DNA of 64,000 nucleotides from JAOUEA01 sp963810915. Lineage in GTDB: Bacteria > Actinomycetota > UBA4738 > HRBIN12. Position numbers and translations under genes: made by a program. This document shows, one piece after another, positions 8,393-17,310 of the stretch. The stretch's first letter is position 1. Every line of letters begins with the position of its first letter. The notes beneath the pieces are model-generated. The model saw only the letters and a list, made by a program, of their open reading frames with translations. It was not told the origin of the DNA and searched no databases. Location of the stretch: assembly GCA_963810915.1 (NCBI GenBank), contig CAWEPH010000002.1, positions 62,001 to 126,000 of the forward strand. Reading direction: 5' to 3'.

Positions 8393-8434
8393 TTGCATGA
8401 ACAGCAGGAGACCCTCGAGGTGACTGGCTGTTAG
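8393..8434 (+). CDS. Candidate micro-ORF, 13 residues ending in Cys
   Basis: A TTG codon lies 7 bases after AGGAGG inside GAAGGAGGTGGTCC, which is complementary to nearly the whole 3' end of 16S rRNA. The frame reads MHEQQETLEVTGC then TAG. A second frame from ATG at 8397 gives only MNSRRPSR. The unusually strong ribosome-binding site with nothing longer to translate suggests a real short peptide, or a leader whose translation controls the downstream RNA structure. No synthesis or export gene sits beside it. Function unknown. Confidence 0.4.
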   Translation: MHEQQETLEVTGC

Positions 8435-8583
8435 CCGTCCCTCGCGGGCCAGGGCCACCCGCCCAGCCCGCTTGCCGGGCGACCGGCAGAATCCACACCA
8501 GCTCACCGACCTCACGGGTTCCGGCTGGTCTACCGGACGAAGCCTCCTCGGAGGCCGAAGTATCCGTGAGGCTGATAGGCAGC

Positions 8584-8618
8584 GAACGGGTCGGGTCCGA
8601 CACGGACCCGGCCCGTTC
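8584..8618. terminator. Strong bidirectional hairpin
   Basis: A 16-bp stem (GAACGGG, one T-G pair, then CGGGTCCG) with a 3-base loop; the second arm is CGGACCCG-g-CCCGTTC. It lies 2 bases beyond the stop of the leftward gene at 8621 and downstream of the rightward micro-ORF, so it can end transcription from both sides. There is no long T-run, as is usual in high-GC actinobacteria. Confidence 0.7.
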
Positions 8619-8620
8619 CG

Positions 8621-9274
8621 CTACCCGATCGGGTCGCCGCCGGGGGGGATCGGCGACGAACCGGCCATCGAGGGAGCGCTCCGGGCGTCGGCGACGCGAC
8701 GCGCCCGCCGGGAGCGCACCTGTAGGACGACGAGGAACGTGGACGCCGCGATCGCCGCGTCCACCCAGATCACCCGCCTGAGGTTGACAAGGGCCGCGAG
8801 CGTCCTCTGGATCAGGGCCAGCCGCGGGCTCGTCGGCATCAGCTGCTCGTGCTCATCGATCCAGACGTAGGCGGGGACGAACACCCACTGCGTCAATACG
8901 GCCGCGAGGAGCAGCATCACGACGGCACCGGCTATCAGGGCCCGCACCTCGGCGGTGGTCAAGGGGCGCACCTCGATCCACGACAGGAGTCCTACCGCCG
9001 CACCAGCCACCCATGCGAGTCCGGCGACGACGCATCCGAGCGTGATCGAATCGACGGTCGCGACGGGCCCGCCGCCTCCGCCGGCCAGCGTGCCCCCTAC
9101 CAGCCCGGCGAGCCCAAGGAGCCCCGCGAGGCCGATCGTCTTGGCCGATCCGTAGCCTGTCCACCCGGAGAGCATCAACCCGAGCGCCACCACGAACCAG
9201 CCCAGCACGAGGAAGAGCGAGACGAAGAAGAGGTGATCCCCCGAGGCGACGGCGCCCGCTGCGAAGAGCATCAA
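8621..9274 (-). CDS. Integral membrane protein, about five to six helices, unknown
   Basis: 217 residues beginning MMLFAAGAVASGDHLFF. Hydrophobic segments lie near residues 13-35, 43-62, 75-98, 107-130 and 158-178; the ~30-residue tail is hydrophilic and Ser/Pro-rich (SMAGSSPIPPGGDP). A Gly-rich turn (GGTLAGGGGGPV) separates helices 2 and 3. The family is not recognised. It ends next to the hairpin at 8584-8618. Confidence 0.6.
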   Translation of the reverse strand: MMLFAAGAVASGDHLFFVSLFLVLGWFVVALGLMLSGWTGYGSAKTIGLAGLLGLAGLVGGTLAGGGGGPVATVDSITLGCVVAGLAWVAGAAVGLLSWIEVRPLTTAEVRALIAGAVVMLLLAAVLTQWVFVPAYVWIDEHEQLMPTSPRLALIQRTLAALVNLRRVIWVDAAIAASTFLVVLQVRSRRARRVADARSAPSMAGSSPIPPGGDPIG

Positions 9275-9366
9275 CGGCAGCCTTCCTCACCGAGCGGTTG
9301 CGGGGGAAGGGCATCCACGCGAGCACCACGCAACCGTCACGGTCCCGCCACAAGTGACCGGTGTGA

Positions 9367-10572
9367 CTACCCCAGGTACCGCACGACGTACCGGCCGCCC
9401 GAGACGACGATCTTCCCGTGCGCGACGCGGACATCTGTGGCCTGCCCCGGCGCCCCCGCCGTGTGCGTGTAGCCGGTCCCCGCGAAGGTCGTGTCGCGCG
9501 CTCCCGACGACGTCAGTCGCTCCACCCCGAAGCAGTACCCGTGTTGACCGTCGTCGCAGTAGTCGTCGATGCCGACGATGACCGTCTTCCCGCCCTGCAG
9601 GGCGACGCCGAACGGGTAGGAATCGGAGGATCCCCCGCCCGCGTCGTCGCCGAAGTACACGTTGCCGTCGAACCCGGCGTCGAGCGTTCCCGCCGGCGTG
9701 AAGCGCGCGACGAAACTACCGTCGTGATCACAGAAGTCGCGGCAGATCTCGCCCACCATCGAGACCCGGCCGGTCGTGGCGGAGACCGCAACATCTGTCG
9801 CCGTCGACGAGTCGTGCTGCGTGGCCGCCGCGGGATCGAGCCATGCGTACCCGGCAGATCCGTAGCTCGTGTCGAGCGATCCGCTCGGGAGGTACCGACC
9901 CACGACGGCGCTGTTCCAATCCGGGGTCGCGCTCGGGAGGGCGCTCCCGGCCACGTAAACGGAGGCCGGGGAGACGGCGAGGGCGGTGACCTGACCGCAG
10001 ACGCCGCCGCCACCGAGACAGATCGACGAGATCTTGAACGCGCTACCGGAAGGCGACACCTTGGCCAGGCCGGTCCTCCCCACCGCGAACGTCCTCCCGT
10101 GCGGATCGACATCCATATCGACCAGTGGGATCCCGGTGTCGACGACGCCGGCGTCGCCGAACGTCCGGTCGAGCGAGCCGTTCGCGTTCAGCCGTTCGAT
10201 CTGGCCGCCCTGAACACCGACGAGGACCTTGCGACCGATGACGGCGAGGCCCACCACGCGACCGGTCCCGGGAAGGAATCGCTTGCCCCAGACGGGATCG
10301 ACCGCGCCGTCGGCCGTGAAGCGGACCACGACCGGGCCCTTGGCGGAGGGGCTGAAGCCGCCGAGCAGGACGCGGTCGCGCTCGTCCACCTGGACGGACG
10401 TGTCGGCGTGGCTGACGTGGAAGAAGACGATGGCCGGCGCCACGACACCGCTCCTCACGATCCCGTCGCCACCGAACGTGGTATCGAGGTCACCCGCTGC
10501 AGCCTGCGCCGTTCCGGGCGGGACGCAGAGCACCAAGGCCAGGGTCCCGATCAGTGCGAGACGTCGTTTCAC
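9367..10572 (-). CDS. Secreted beta-propeller protein with DUF5122/delta-60-type repeats
   Basis: GTG at 10572 follows AGGGAGG and opens a clear signal peptide (VKRRLALIGTLALVLCVPPGTAQA). The mature protein has repeats of the form GDLDTTFGGDGIV, GSLDRTFGDAGVV, GSLDTSYGSAGYA, GTLDAGFDGNVYF and GARDTTFAGTGYT, spaced about 50-60 residues apart, matching the delta-60 repeat of bacterial surface propellers. It ends KIVVSGGRYVVRYLG. Extracellular; role unknown, probably binding or structural. The open frame extends 49 codons further upstream without a start signal. Confidence 0.8.
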   Translation of the reverse strand: MKRRLALIGTLALVLCVPPGTAQAAAGDLDTTFGGDGIVRSGVVAPAIVFFHVSHADTSVQVDERDRVLLGGFSPSAKGPVVVRFTADGAVDPVWGKRFLPGTGRVVGLAVIGRKVLVGVQGGQIERLNANGSLDRTFGDAGVVDTGIPLVDMDVDPHGRTFAVGRTGLAKVSPSGSAFKISSICLGGGGVCGQVTALAVSPASVYVAGSALPSATPDWNSAVVGRYLPSGSLDTSYGSAGYAWLDPAAATQHDSSTATDVAVSATTGRVSMVGEICRDFCDHDGSFVARFTPAGTLDAGFDGNVYFGDDAGGGSSDSYPFGVALQGGKTVIVGIDDYCDDGQHGYCFGVERLTSSGARDTTFAGTGYTHTAGAPGQATDVRVAHGKIVVSGGRYVVRYLG

Positions 10573-10754
10573 GGACCCGCCTCCCTGCCGACACCCTAGA
10601 TCTCCCTCATCCCACCGCACGAGTCGGACGAATGGGGGGCCTCGGTTCTTGCCCGCGCCTGGGCCTCCCTTAGGGCGGCCCTTACCTTCGCGGGCGTGTG
10701 ATGGACCCCGGCGGCGCATCGGCCGTCGCGCGATCCGGCTTGGGAGGCGGCAGC

Positions 10755-11285
10755 ATGGTGCAGAAGCAGCAGGTCCGCAAGACGACCCCGGTCATCGAGA
10801 CGGTCCCCGAGGCGGTCCCCCAGGCGGGACCGGAGCAGCCGAGGGCGATGCCTTGGCTGATCGGCGCGCTGATCTTCACGACGTTGGCGTTCCTGGCGCT
10901 CGCCGGCTGGACGGCCTATCAGCGCTACCACCGGACGACCGCCGAGCACGTGGTCCAGAACGCGGTGACCGCGTGGGATGCGGCGACTCCGGCCGCGCTC
11001 GCCGACGCGTACGCGCCCGACGCCGTCGTGGTCGAGGCCGACGGCACGAGGGTGGTGGGCATCAAGGCCATCGTCACCGACGCGCGCGGCAAGGGACCGG
11101 CGTTCTCGTTGACGCAGGTGGGCGACATCGCCACCACACCCGACGGGGCGTTCACGACGTTCGCCTACCGCTACACGGGCCACGGCCGAGGCTCCGGCAT
11201 CGCGGTGGTGAAGATCGCGAGCGGCAAGATCGTCCGCCAATGGAACTTCGAGTCGGGCACGGTTCCCGCTCCATCGACGAAGTGA
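10755..11285 (+). CDS. Membrane-anchored SnoaL/NTF2-like protein
   Basis: ATG at 10755 after GGGAGG. Residues 1-30 are hydrophilic and basic, 33-52 form one transmembrane helix (LIGALIFTTLAFLALAGW), and the outside part (~65-176) has the NTF2-like pattern: AVTAWDAATPAALADAYAPDAVVVEADGTRV, GIKAIV, GDIATTPDGAFTTFAYRYTGHGRG, then IVRQWNFESG. Such domains bind small ligands or are accessory folds; catalytic residues are not evident. Earlier in-frame ATGs at 10698 and 10701 are less well placed. Confidence 0.72.
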   Translation: MVQKQQVRKTTPVIETVPEAVPQAGPEQPRAMPWLIGALIFTTLAFLALAGWTAYQRYHRTTAEHVVQNAVTAWDAATPAALADAYAPDAVVVEADGTRVVGIKAIVTDARGKGPAFSLTQVGDIATTPDGAFTTFAYRYTGHGRGSGIAVVKIASGKIVRQWNFESGTVPAPSTK

Positions 11286-11350
11286 CCGGGACATGCCCTC
11301 ACGCAACCGGGGGATGACCGTGCACGAACGGCGCATGGCATCATCGGGCG

Positions 11351-11866
11351 ATGACTGCTCCCAAGAAGCCCAAGGTGAACAAGGCGGGCCGACTGAGCGC
11401 CGGGATCCTCCTGTGGCGCCGGCGCGACGGACGCCTCGAGGTCCTCCTCGGTCATCCCGGCAGCCCGTACTTCGCGCGGAAGAACGACGACGACGATTGG
11501 ACCGTGCTGAAGGGCGAGGTCGAGCCCGGTGAGGAACTGATCGACGTCGCGCGGCGCGAGTTCGCGGAGGAGGCGGGACATCCGATCGACGCCGACGCCC
11601 TCACGATCGAGCTGGGCGACATCCGTCAGAAGTCGGGGAAGCGCGTGGTCGCGTGGGCGGTCGAGGGCGACCTGGACCCCGCGACCGCGGTGAGCAACAC
11701 GTTCGAGATGGAATGGCCGCCTCGGTCGGGGAAGATGCAGACATTCCCGGAGATCGATCGCGTGGCGTGGTTCGGGTTGAAGGTGGCACGGGTCAAGATC
11801 AAGGCAGCGCAGGCGGCGTTCCTCGACCGCCTCGAGGCGGCCGTGGCGGCGCGAGGCACCGACTGA
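11351..11866 (+). CDS. Nudix hydrolase
   Basis: 171 residues with a complete Nudix box: GEVEPGEELIDVARREFAEE then AG, fitting GX5EX7REUXEEXGU, so it should bind Mg2+ and cleave a nucleoside-diphosphate-linked or similar phosphoanhydride. Before the box are SAGILLWRRRDGRLEVLLGHPGSPYF and WTVLKG; the C-terminus has FPEIDRVAWFGLKVARVKI, as in a family annotated as NTP pyrophosphohydrolases of the MutT/NUDIX type. Substrate unknown. Convergent with the Bax-inhibitor gene; 11 bases separate their stops. Confidence 0.86.
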   Translation: MTAPKKPKVNKAGRLSAGILLWRRRDGRLEVLLGHPGSPYFARKNDDDDWTVLKGEVEPGEELIDVARREFAEEAGHPIDADALTIELGDIRQKSGKRVVAWAVEGDLDPATAVSNTFEMEWPPRSGKMQTFPEIDRVAWFGLKVARVKIKAAQAAFLDRLEAAVAARGTD

Positions 11867-11877
11867 GGGAAGCCGAC

Positions 11878-12624
11878 CTACCGTCCCCGCAGGAGCGCGA
11901 GGAGCCTGAGCACCTCGAGGTAGAGCCAGACCAGCGTGGTCAGGAGCCCGAATGCTCCGAACCACGCCATGACCTTCGGCGCCCCGCTCGTCACCCCGCC
12001 TTCGATGAACGCGAAGTCGATCAGCAGGTTCGCGGCCGCGAGCAGACAGATGCCGACGCTGATCGCGATCCCGACGGCGTTGGGCTGCGTCCAGAACAGC
12101 AGGTCGACCCCGAAGATGCTGAAGAGCCACCCCACCAGGTACATCAGCGCGATCCCGGCCGTGGCGATCACGACGATCTTGACGAACCTGCCGGTCACCC
12201 GGATCGCCCGCGATGCATAGAGGAGGAGGGCCGCCAGGAATGTGGTGACCGAGGCCAGCAGGGCTTGCCCAACGATGCCGTCGTAGTAGGTCTCGTAGAG
12301 GTGCGAGATCGAGCCCATCCAGAACCCCATCAGCACGCCGTAGAAGATCCCGGCGACCATGGCGAGCTTGGGGTTCTTCGCCGCCGCGATCGAGATCGCG
12401 ATGAGCAGGATGTAGCCGAGGAAGAACCACATGCCCGATGACGGCCGCTTGTCGGCGGCGGCCCGCCAGCCGAGCGCCGCGAACCCCACGGTGATGGCGA
12501 GGAGGAACAGCGTGCGCACCACGACGCTGCCGTAGGTCATGGTCTGGGTGACCTCGCGGCCGCCCGTCACTTCGCGTGCGGTGTCGGCCGAGAAGGATCG
12601 CTCGTTCAGGATCTGGGCGGACAT
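11878..12624 (-). CDS. Bax inhibitor-1/YccA family membrane protein
   Basis: 248 residues with about seven hydrophobic segments after a hydrophilic N-terminus (MSAQILNERSFSADTAREV). Landmarks include FYGVLMGFWMGSISHLYETYYDGIVGQALL in the middle, and the C-terminal helices with IDFAFIEGGVTSGAPKVMAWFGAFGLLTTLVWLYLEVLRLL. This matches the YccA/BI-1 (TMBIM) family, proposed calcium leak channels or protease-regulating membrane proteins. The ATG is 8 bases from a TAGGCT -10 box, so the message may be leaderless. Divergent from the LLM oxidoreductase. Confidence 0.88.
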   Translation of the reverse strand: MSAQILNERSFSADTAREVTGGREVTQTMTYGSVVVRTLFLLAITVGFAALGWRAAADKRPSSGMWFFLGYILLIAISIAAAKNPKLAMVAGIFYGVLMGFWMGSISHLYETYYDGIVGQALLASVTTFLAALLLYASRAIRVTGRFVKIVVIATAGIALMYLVGWLFSIFGVDLLFWTQPNAVGIAISVGICLLAAANLLIDFAFIEGGVTSGAPKVMAWFGAFGLLTTLVWLYLEVLRLLALLRGR

Positions 12625-12632
12625 GGTGAGGG

Positions 12633-12638
12633 AGCCTA
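12633..12638 (-). promoter_or_regulatory. -10 box TAGGCT (leaderless) for the BI-1 gene
   Basis: On the minus strand TAGGCT ends 8 bases before the ATG at 12624, with no ribosome-binding site between. Confidence 0.4.
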
Positions 12639-12696
12639 CACGGCACCGGCCCTGCCGCTCGCGCGTTCTCGCTCACGGGTCCCATGCACGCCCGGC

Positions 12697-12702
12697 TATC
12701 CT
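12697..12702 (+). promoter_or_regulatory. -10 box TATCCT (leaderless) for the LLM oxidoreductase
   Basis: TATCCT ends 6 bases before the GTG at 12709, where no ribosome-binding site exists. Confidence 0.45.
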
Positions 12703-12708
12703 TCGCCC

Positions 12709-13744
12709 GTGCGCATCGGGATCCACGTTCGCCACTGGGAGGGGACCCCGCACGACGTGGTGCCGCTCGCGCGCGAGGCGGAGCGCCTGGGTCTCGACTC
12801 CGTGTGGGCCTCGGAGACCTGGGGCTCCGACGCGATGGTGCTCGCCACGTGGATGGCGGCGCACACCGAGCGCATCGGGATCGGTGTCGGCGTGGCGCAG
12901 ATGCCCGCCCGCACCCCCGCCAACGCGGGGATGGCCGCTTGCACGATCGATCACCTGAGCGGCGGTCGCTTCCGCCTCGGCCTCGGCACGTCGGGGCCGC
13001 AGGTGGCCGAGGGCTGGCATGGCGTGGTCTTCGACGATCCCCTCGAGCGCACGCGCGCGTACGTCGACATCGTGCGCGCGGTCGTGGCGCGCGAGGCGCC
13101 CGTGGCCTACGACGGCCGCCACTACCGTCTGCCGGCGGCCGGAGGGACCGGGCTGGGGAAGCCGCTGAAGACCAACGTCAAGCCGCTCCGGTCCGCGATC
13201 CCCGTCTACCTCGCCGCGATGGGGCCGCGCAACGTCGCCCTCGCCGCCGAGATCGCCGACGGGTGGATGCCGATCCTCTTCTCGCCCGACCGGCCCGACG
13301 CGTTCGCGGAGCCGCTGCGTGACGGTGCGGCCCGGCGCGACCCGGCGCGGGGCGCGCTCGACGTGGCGCCGATGGTGTGGGTCGCGATCGACGACGACCT
13401 CGCGGCCTGCCGCGACGCGATGCGGGCCACGATCGCTCGCTACGTGGGCGCGTTCGGATCGAAGGAGGCCAACTTCTACAACGCCCTGGTGGCGCGCTAT
13501 GGCTACGCGGCCGAGGCGGCACGCGTCCAGGAGCACTCCCTGGCCGGCGACACGCGCGGAGGCCACCGCGGCCGTGACCGACGCGATGGTGGACGAGCTC
13601 ACGCTCGTGGGACCCGTGGCGCGGGTGGCCGAGCGCCTGCAGGCCTATCGCGACGCGGGGGTCACGACGCTGCTCGCCCAGACCACGGACGTGGACACGA
13701 TCCGCGCGGTCGCCGAGGCGGCCGAGCGAGGAGGCGTCGCGTGA
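12709..13744 (+). CDS. LLM class (F420-dependent type) oxidoreductase, frameshift near 13555
   Basis: Luciferase-like monooxygenase fold. Frame 1 gives MRIGIHVRHWEGTPHDVVPL, SVWASETWGSDAMVLATWMA, RIGIGVGVAQMPARTPANAGM and GGRFRLGLGTSGPQVAEGWHG, all usual for F420-dependent members. Near 13555 the frame turns basic and random, while the next frame resumes with EATAAVTDAMVDELTLVGP and ends VAEAAERGGVA at 13744: one extra base in the consensus explains this. Full length is then ~345 residues, normal for the family. The stop overlaps the GTG start of the acyl-CoA dehydrogenase (GTGA), so the two are coupled, suggesting a shared catabolic pathway. Confidence 0.85.
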
Positions 13745-14911
13745 GGACCCCGCCCACCGATCCCGACGTCGAGCGCGAGCTCGTCGCCCTCGCGCACACG
13801 TTCGCCGAGCGCGAGATCCGCCCCGTGGCCGCCGCGCTGGACGAGGCGGAGACCTTCCCGTGGGAGGTCTTCCACGCGGCATGCGCGCTGGGTCTCGCGA
13901 GCATCGACATCCCCGTCGCGTACGGGGGCGGAGGCATCGAGAGCCTGCTCACGGCCTGCCTCGTCACCGAGGAGCTGACGTGGGGCGACAGCGGCGTGTC
14001 CGCCGTGATCAGCGGGAACGCGTTCTTCGCCGGCCCGATCCTCGCGCTCGGCACCGAGGAGCAGAAGCGGCGATGGGTCACGCCCCTCACCCTGCCCGAC
14101 TCCCCCGCGGCCGCGCTCGCGCTCACCGAGCCGGGCGCCGGCTCCGACGCCGCCGCCATCATCACGCACGCCCGCCGCACCGAGGGCGGCTACGTGCTGA
14201 ACGGCTCCAAGACGTGGATCTCGAACGCGCCCGACGCGGACCGCTACCTCGTGTACGCGACCGTCGAGCCCGGATCGCGTTCGCGCGGCATCACGACCTT
14301 CGTGGTGGCCAAGGGCGACGAGGGCTTCGCGCTGGGCAAGAAGATCCCCAAGATGGGCACCCGGTGCTGTCCGAGCGGCGAGCTGTTCTTCTCCGACTGC
14401 TTCGTGGCGGAGGATCGTCGGATCGGCGACGAGGGCCAGGGGTTCCACGGGGTGCTGGAGTGGTTCGACCGCTCGCGCGTGCTGCTCGCCGCGGGATCGT
14501 GCGGGGTCGGGCGCGCCGCGCTCGAGCACGCCGTCGCCTACGCGAAGGAGCGGGAGGCGTTCGGCCGGAAGATCCACGGGTTCCAGGCGGTCTCGTTCCG
14601 CCTGGTCGACGCGAAGATGAAGCTCGACCAGGCGCGGCTGCTCACGCACCACGCCGCGCGCCTCGCCGACGCCGGCGAGCCCTACACGACCGAGTCGGCG
14701 ATGGCGAAGGTCGCCGCGAGCGAGGCCGCGTTCTTCGCCGCCTGGGCCGCGATGCAGACGCTCGGCGGCAACGGCTACTCGCGCGAGTACCCGGTGGAGA
14801 AGCTGCTGCGCGACGCGAAGCTCGACGAGATCTGGGAGGGCACGAGCGACATCCAGCGCCTGATCGTGGCGCGTTCGATGTTCCGCGACGAGGTGGGGCG
14901 CGGATGGCTGA
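13741..14911 (+). CDS. Acyl-CoA dehydrogenase (C-terminal end uncertain)
   Basis: FAD flavoenzyme that introduces a 2,3-double bond into acyl-CoA. Starts at GTG 13741 overlapping the previous stop. Seen: FAEREIRPVAAALDEAETFPW, ALALTEPGAGSDAAAI, GSKTWISNAPDADRYLVYA, KMGTRCCPSGELFFSDC, then AYAKEREAFGRKIHGFQAVSF, MQTLGGNGYSREYPVEKLLRDAK and the catalytic-base region DEIWEGTSDIQRLIVARS. The frame lacks a stop where the family normally ends and runs on into the next gene; a stop one frame over at 14909-14911 would give a normal ~390-residue enzyme. I take that as the end, assuming an indel near 14890. Confidence 0.87.
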
Positions 14912-14977
14912 AGGGTCGCGTTTGCTCCATCCTGGGGCCGCGGCGTAGCGTGGTCGTGACCTCGGGAGGAGCTCCGC

Positions 14978-16223
14978 ATGACCATCGCAACTCACCCCGC
15001 TCACGTCCGTACCATCCGCACCGTCACCCTGCTGACCACGATCCTCGTGCTCGCTGCCGGATCTTGGACCCCGCCAGCCCAGGCTGCGCCCGCCCCCGCG
15101 CCCGCCTGGCACCGGCAGGCCGGCTTCCAGGCGAACGCGGTGGCCGTGGACAAGGACCGCAACGTCTACGTGGTCGGCTCGCTCAAGCCGGGGCCACGGT
15201 GGACCCTGATGCTGCGGAAGTACGCGCTCGACGGCAGCCTGATCTGGGCGCGGAACTGGCGCCCGGCGAAGGCGGGCTACGTGAACGGGCGCGACGTGGC
15301 CCTCGCCCCCGACGGCGGCGTCTACGTGGTGGGCGACGTCGCGATCCCCGGGTCCGAGGGCAGCGGATGGTTCATCGCCCGCTACGCCCCCGACGGCCGG
15401 CGCCGCTGGGTGCACGACGAGCCCGGCTGGGAGTCGGGGAAGCTCGCCGACTCCTACGGATCGGTGGCCGTGGCCGGCGACCGCCTGATCGTGGCCGGGA
15501 ACCGCTTCGGTTGCTGCGGGAACCCCTTCAACCACGGCTACCTGCGCTCCTACACCACCGGAGGGAAGCCCGTCTGGCGGATCCCCTTCGACGCGCCCGC
15601 CATCGACCCGAAGTTCTACGACGGCGCGACCGGGGTGGCCGGGGGCACCTCGGGCATGTTCTTCGTCACGGGGTGGGCGGCCACGGCCCTGCAGATGGGC
15701 GAGACCGACTTCGTGGACCAGGACGTGGTGATCCAGGCCGTCACGTCCGGGGGTCACGTGGCGTGGACACGCGTCCTCGGCGATCACGGCACGCGCGACG
15801 TGGATCGCGGGACCGCGATCGCGGTGCGAGGCGACCGCCTCGCCGTCACCGGCGACGTCGACCAGCGCGGGTTCGTGCGGAGCCACGCGTGGCTCGGCGC
15901 CTTCACGCTTGGACGGGAGTCCCCTGTGGTCCCAGGGGTGGGGTGCGACCAAGCACGGCAACCAGTCGACAACCGCGGGTGTCTCGTTCGCGCCCGACGG
16001 GGCCGTGTACGTGGCGGGCTCGCGCCGCGACAAGTCCGATGGCGGATGGGACATCGTCGTGCGCCGGTTCGGCGCGGGGGGCGCGCTGATCTGGCAGAGC
16101 GTCCTGGAGCAGGGCATCCGGACGCTGCTGGCGAGTGATGTCGGGGCTGCGCCCGTGAAGGGCGCCTACGTCGCCGGTTCCAACAGCGACGGCGGCGGCC
16201 ACCTCTGGCGCTACAGCACCTAG
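14978..16223 (+). CDS. Secreted beta-propeller-like protein (frameshift near 15908)
   Basis: ATG at 14978 follows GGGAGGAG. A signal sequence (LLTTILVLAAGSW...AQAAP) leads to repeats of the kind AVAVDKDRNVYVVGSLKPG, DVALAPDGGVYVVGDVA, SVAVAGDRLIVAGNRFG, typical of SBBP/NHL-like propellers. At 15908 the frame becomes unlike the rest; removing one T (GCTTGG to GCTGG) gives FTLDGSPLWSQGWGATKHGN, and the continuation carries another blade (VSFAPDGAVYVAGSRRD) to a stop at 16223. Extracellular; ligand unknown. The cysteine pair CCGN at ~residue 180 could form a disulphide. Confidence 0.75.
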
Positions 16224-16238
16224 ACAGGGCGCGGCGAC

Positions 16239-16802
16239 TCAGCGCGCACCGAGGATGTCGCGGACGAACGCAGCGCGCTCCGCCACTGTGGCTCGCGGCA
16301 CCTCGACGAGCGTGTAGCCGGTCCTCGAGTAGGCATCCACGAGGGCCTCGTGGAAGGCGATCGTGTCCGCGAAGGGCATCGTCCGCTCGTCGTCGGTCGT
16401 GTAGATCTCTTCCCACGGCGCGAGCACGAGGACCTCGTGGTGGTACCGGTACTCCTCGGCGGCTCGGAGGCTCGGCGCAAGATCGATCCCGAAGAGCACC
16501 GCGTAGGCGATGCAGTCCGGGATGCCCCGGTCGAAGACCACCGGGCCCGCCCGCCGTCCGGCCGCGCCGTGCTTCTCGATCGACCGCTCGAGGAGGAGCT
16601 CCACGAACCGCACGGGGTCGCGGTCCCAGGTGCCCGCACCACCGACGGTCCTTTGCTCCGCGAGGATCTCTCGGGCCGGTTCACGCACCAGATGGATGCC
16701 CTGGCCGATCCCGTCGAGGACGGCGGTCTTCCCGGTGCCGGGCGCGCCCGTGAGGATATGGAGATGGTGGGCCGGTGATGTCGTGTGCGACTCGAGGGAC
16801 AT
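16239..16802 (-). CDS. P-loop ATPase/kinase of the AAA_28 (NadR-like) type
   Basis: ATG at 16802 overlaps the stop of the upstream PPOX gene (TGATG), so I prefer it to the ATG at 16823. 187 residues. Walker A GAPGTGKTAVLDG near residue 20, VREPAREILAEQRTVGG, and a Walker-B-like VVFDRGIPDCIAYAVLFG that matches the AAA_28 family, whose Asp-Arg-Gly-x-x-Asp is conserved. Later YRYHHEVLVLAPWEEIY and RTMPFADTIAFHEAL. Probably a small-molecule or nucleotide kinase; substrate unknown. Confidence 0.75.
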   Translation of the reverse strand: MSLESHTTSPAHHLHILTGAPGTGKTAVLDGIGQGIHLVREPAREILAEQRTVGGAGTWDRDPVRFVELLLERSIEKHGAAGRRAGPVVFDRGIPDCIAYAVLFGIDLAPSLRAAEEYRYHHEVLVLAPWEEIYTTDDERTMPFADTIAFHEALVDAYSRTGYTLVEVPRATVAERAAFVRDILGAR

Positions 16803-17239
16803 CAGTCGTCGGAGTCGGCCCACGCGATCCAGCGTTCGGGTCGAAGCACGAGCGTGAGCGAACCCTCGTACACCTCGTCGTCCGGATCAGCCGACTCCCG
16901 CACGTAGCGGCGATCCAGCGAGGCGAGGTCCGATCGCGCGACATGCTCCTCGATGTCGACCGGCCCCTCGACCGTCACGTAGCGGCGCTCGGCGCCGACC
17001 GTGGTAGCCACGCAGAGCGTGCCGCGGCGGGTCCGCTGCACGTTCCGGTACTTCACCGAATCTCGCTCGGCGATGAAGCGCAGCGCCCCGTCGCGCCGGA
17101 AGAAATGCACGGGGACCGAGTGGATCCACCCACCCCCCGCGAGGGTGGAGAAGACGCCGGGGAGCGGGAGATCGAGCAGCTCGTCGCGTTCGGCCTCCGT
17201 GAGCGGCCGCCGGCCGAACACGTCCTCAGGCTCCGACAT
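16802..17239 (-). CDS. PPOX-class (F420/FMN split-barrel) family protein
   Basis: 145 residues with the split-barrel order: LPLPGVFSTLAGGGWIHSVPVHFFRRDGALRFIAERDSVKYRNV, then GTLCVATTVGAERRYVTVEGPV and a helical ASLDRRYVRES. This matches the pyridoxamine-5'-phosphate-oxidase-like family, which in Actinobacteria often uses F420. Cofactor choice cannot be read directly. Coupled by a one-base overlap to the downstream P-loop gene. A TACACT -10 box 7 bases from the ATG suggests a leaderless message. Confidence 0.8.
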   Translation of the reverse strand: MSEPEDVFGRRPLTEAERDELLDLPLPGVFSTLAGGGWIHSVPVHFFRRDGALRFIAERDSVKYRNVQRTRRGTLCVATTVGAERRYVTVEGPVDIEEHVARSDLASLDRRYVRESADPDDEVYEGSLTLVLRPERWIAWADSDD

Positions 17240-17246
17240 CCGGCCG

Positions 17247-17252
17247 AGTGTA
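17247..17252 (-). promoter_or_regulatory. -10 box TACACT (leaderless) for the PPOX gene
   Basis: Minus-strand TACACT ends 7 bases before the ATG at 17239; there is no ribosome-binding site. Confidence 0.45.
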
Positions 17253-17298
17253 GACGCAGTGTCCTGGGCCGTGGGAACGGCCCGTCGGAGGGCGCCCC

Positions 17299-17304
17299 TA
17301 GAGT
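17299..17304 (+). promoter_or_regulatory. -10 box TAGAGT (leaderless) for the RecQ-like gene
   Basis: TAGAGT ends 6 bases before the ATG at 17311. It stands back to back with the minus-strand box at 17247-17252. Confidence 0.45.
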
Positions 17305-17310
17305 GGGTGG

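Larger units (their letters stand above)
8313..8620. other. 308-base non-coding region with micro-ORF and hairpins
   Basis: Contains a near-perfect Shine-Dalgarno sequence (8375-8389), a 13-codon ORF, a C-rich stretch with possible stems (for example GCCTCCTCGGAGGC near 8542-8555), and a long perfect hairpin at its right end. The layout resembles a leader RNA or small-peptide gene ending in a terminator. No longer open frame looks protein-like. Confidence 0.45.

Noticed and set aside
12709..16089. A single 1126-residue fused protein
   Set aside because: It arises only because indels remove the stops of the LLM oxidoreductase and acyl-CoA dehydrogenase; the tail is the wrong frame of the secreted propeller.
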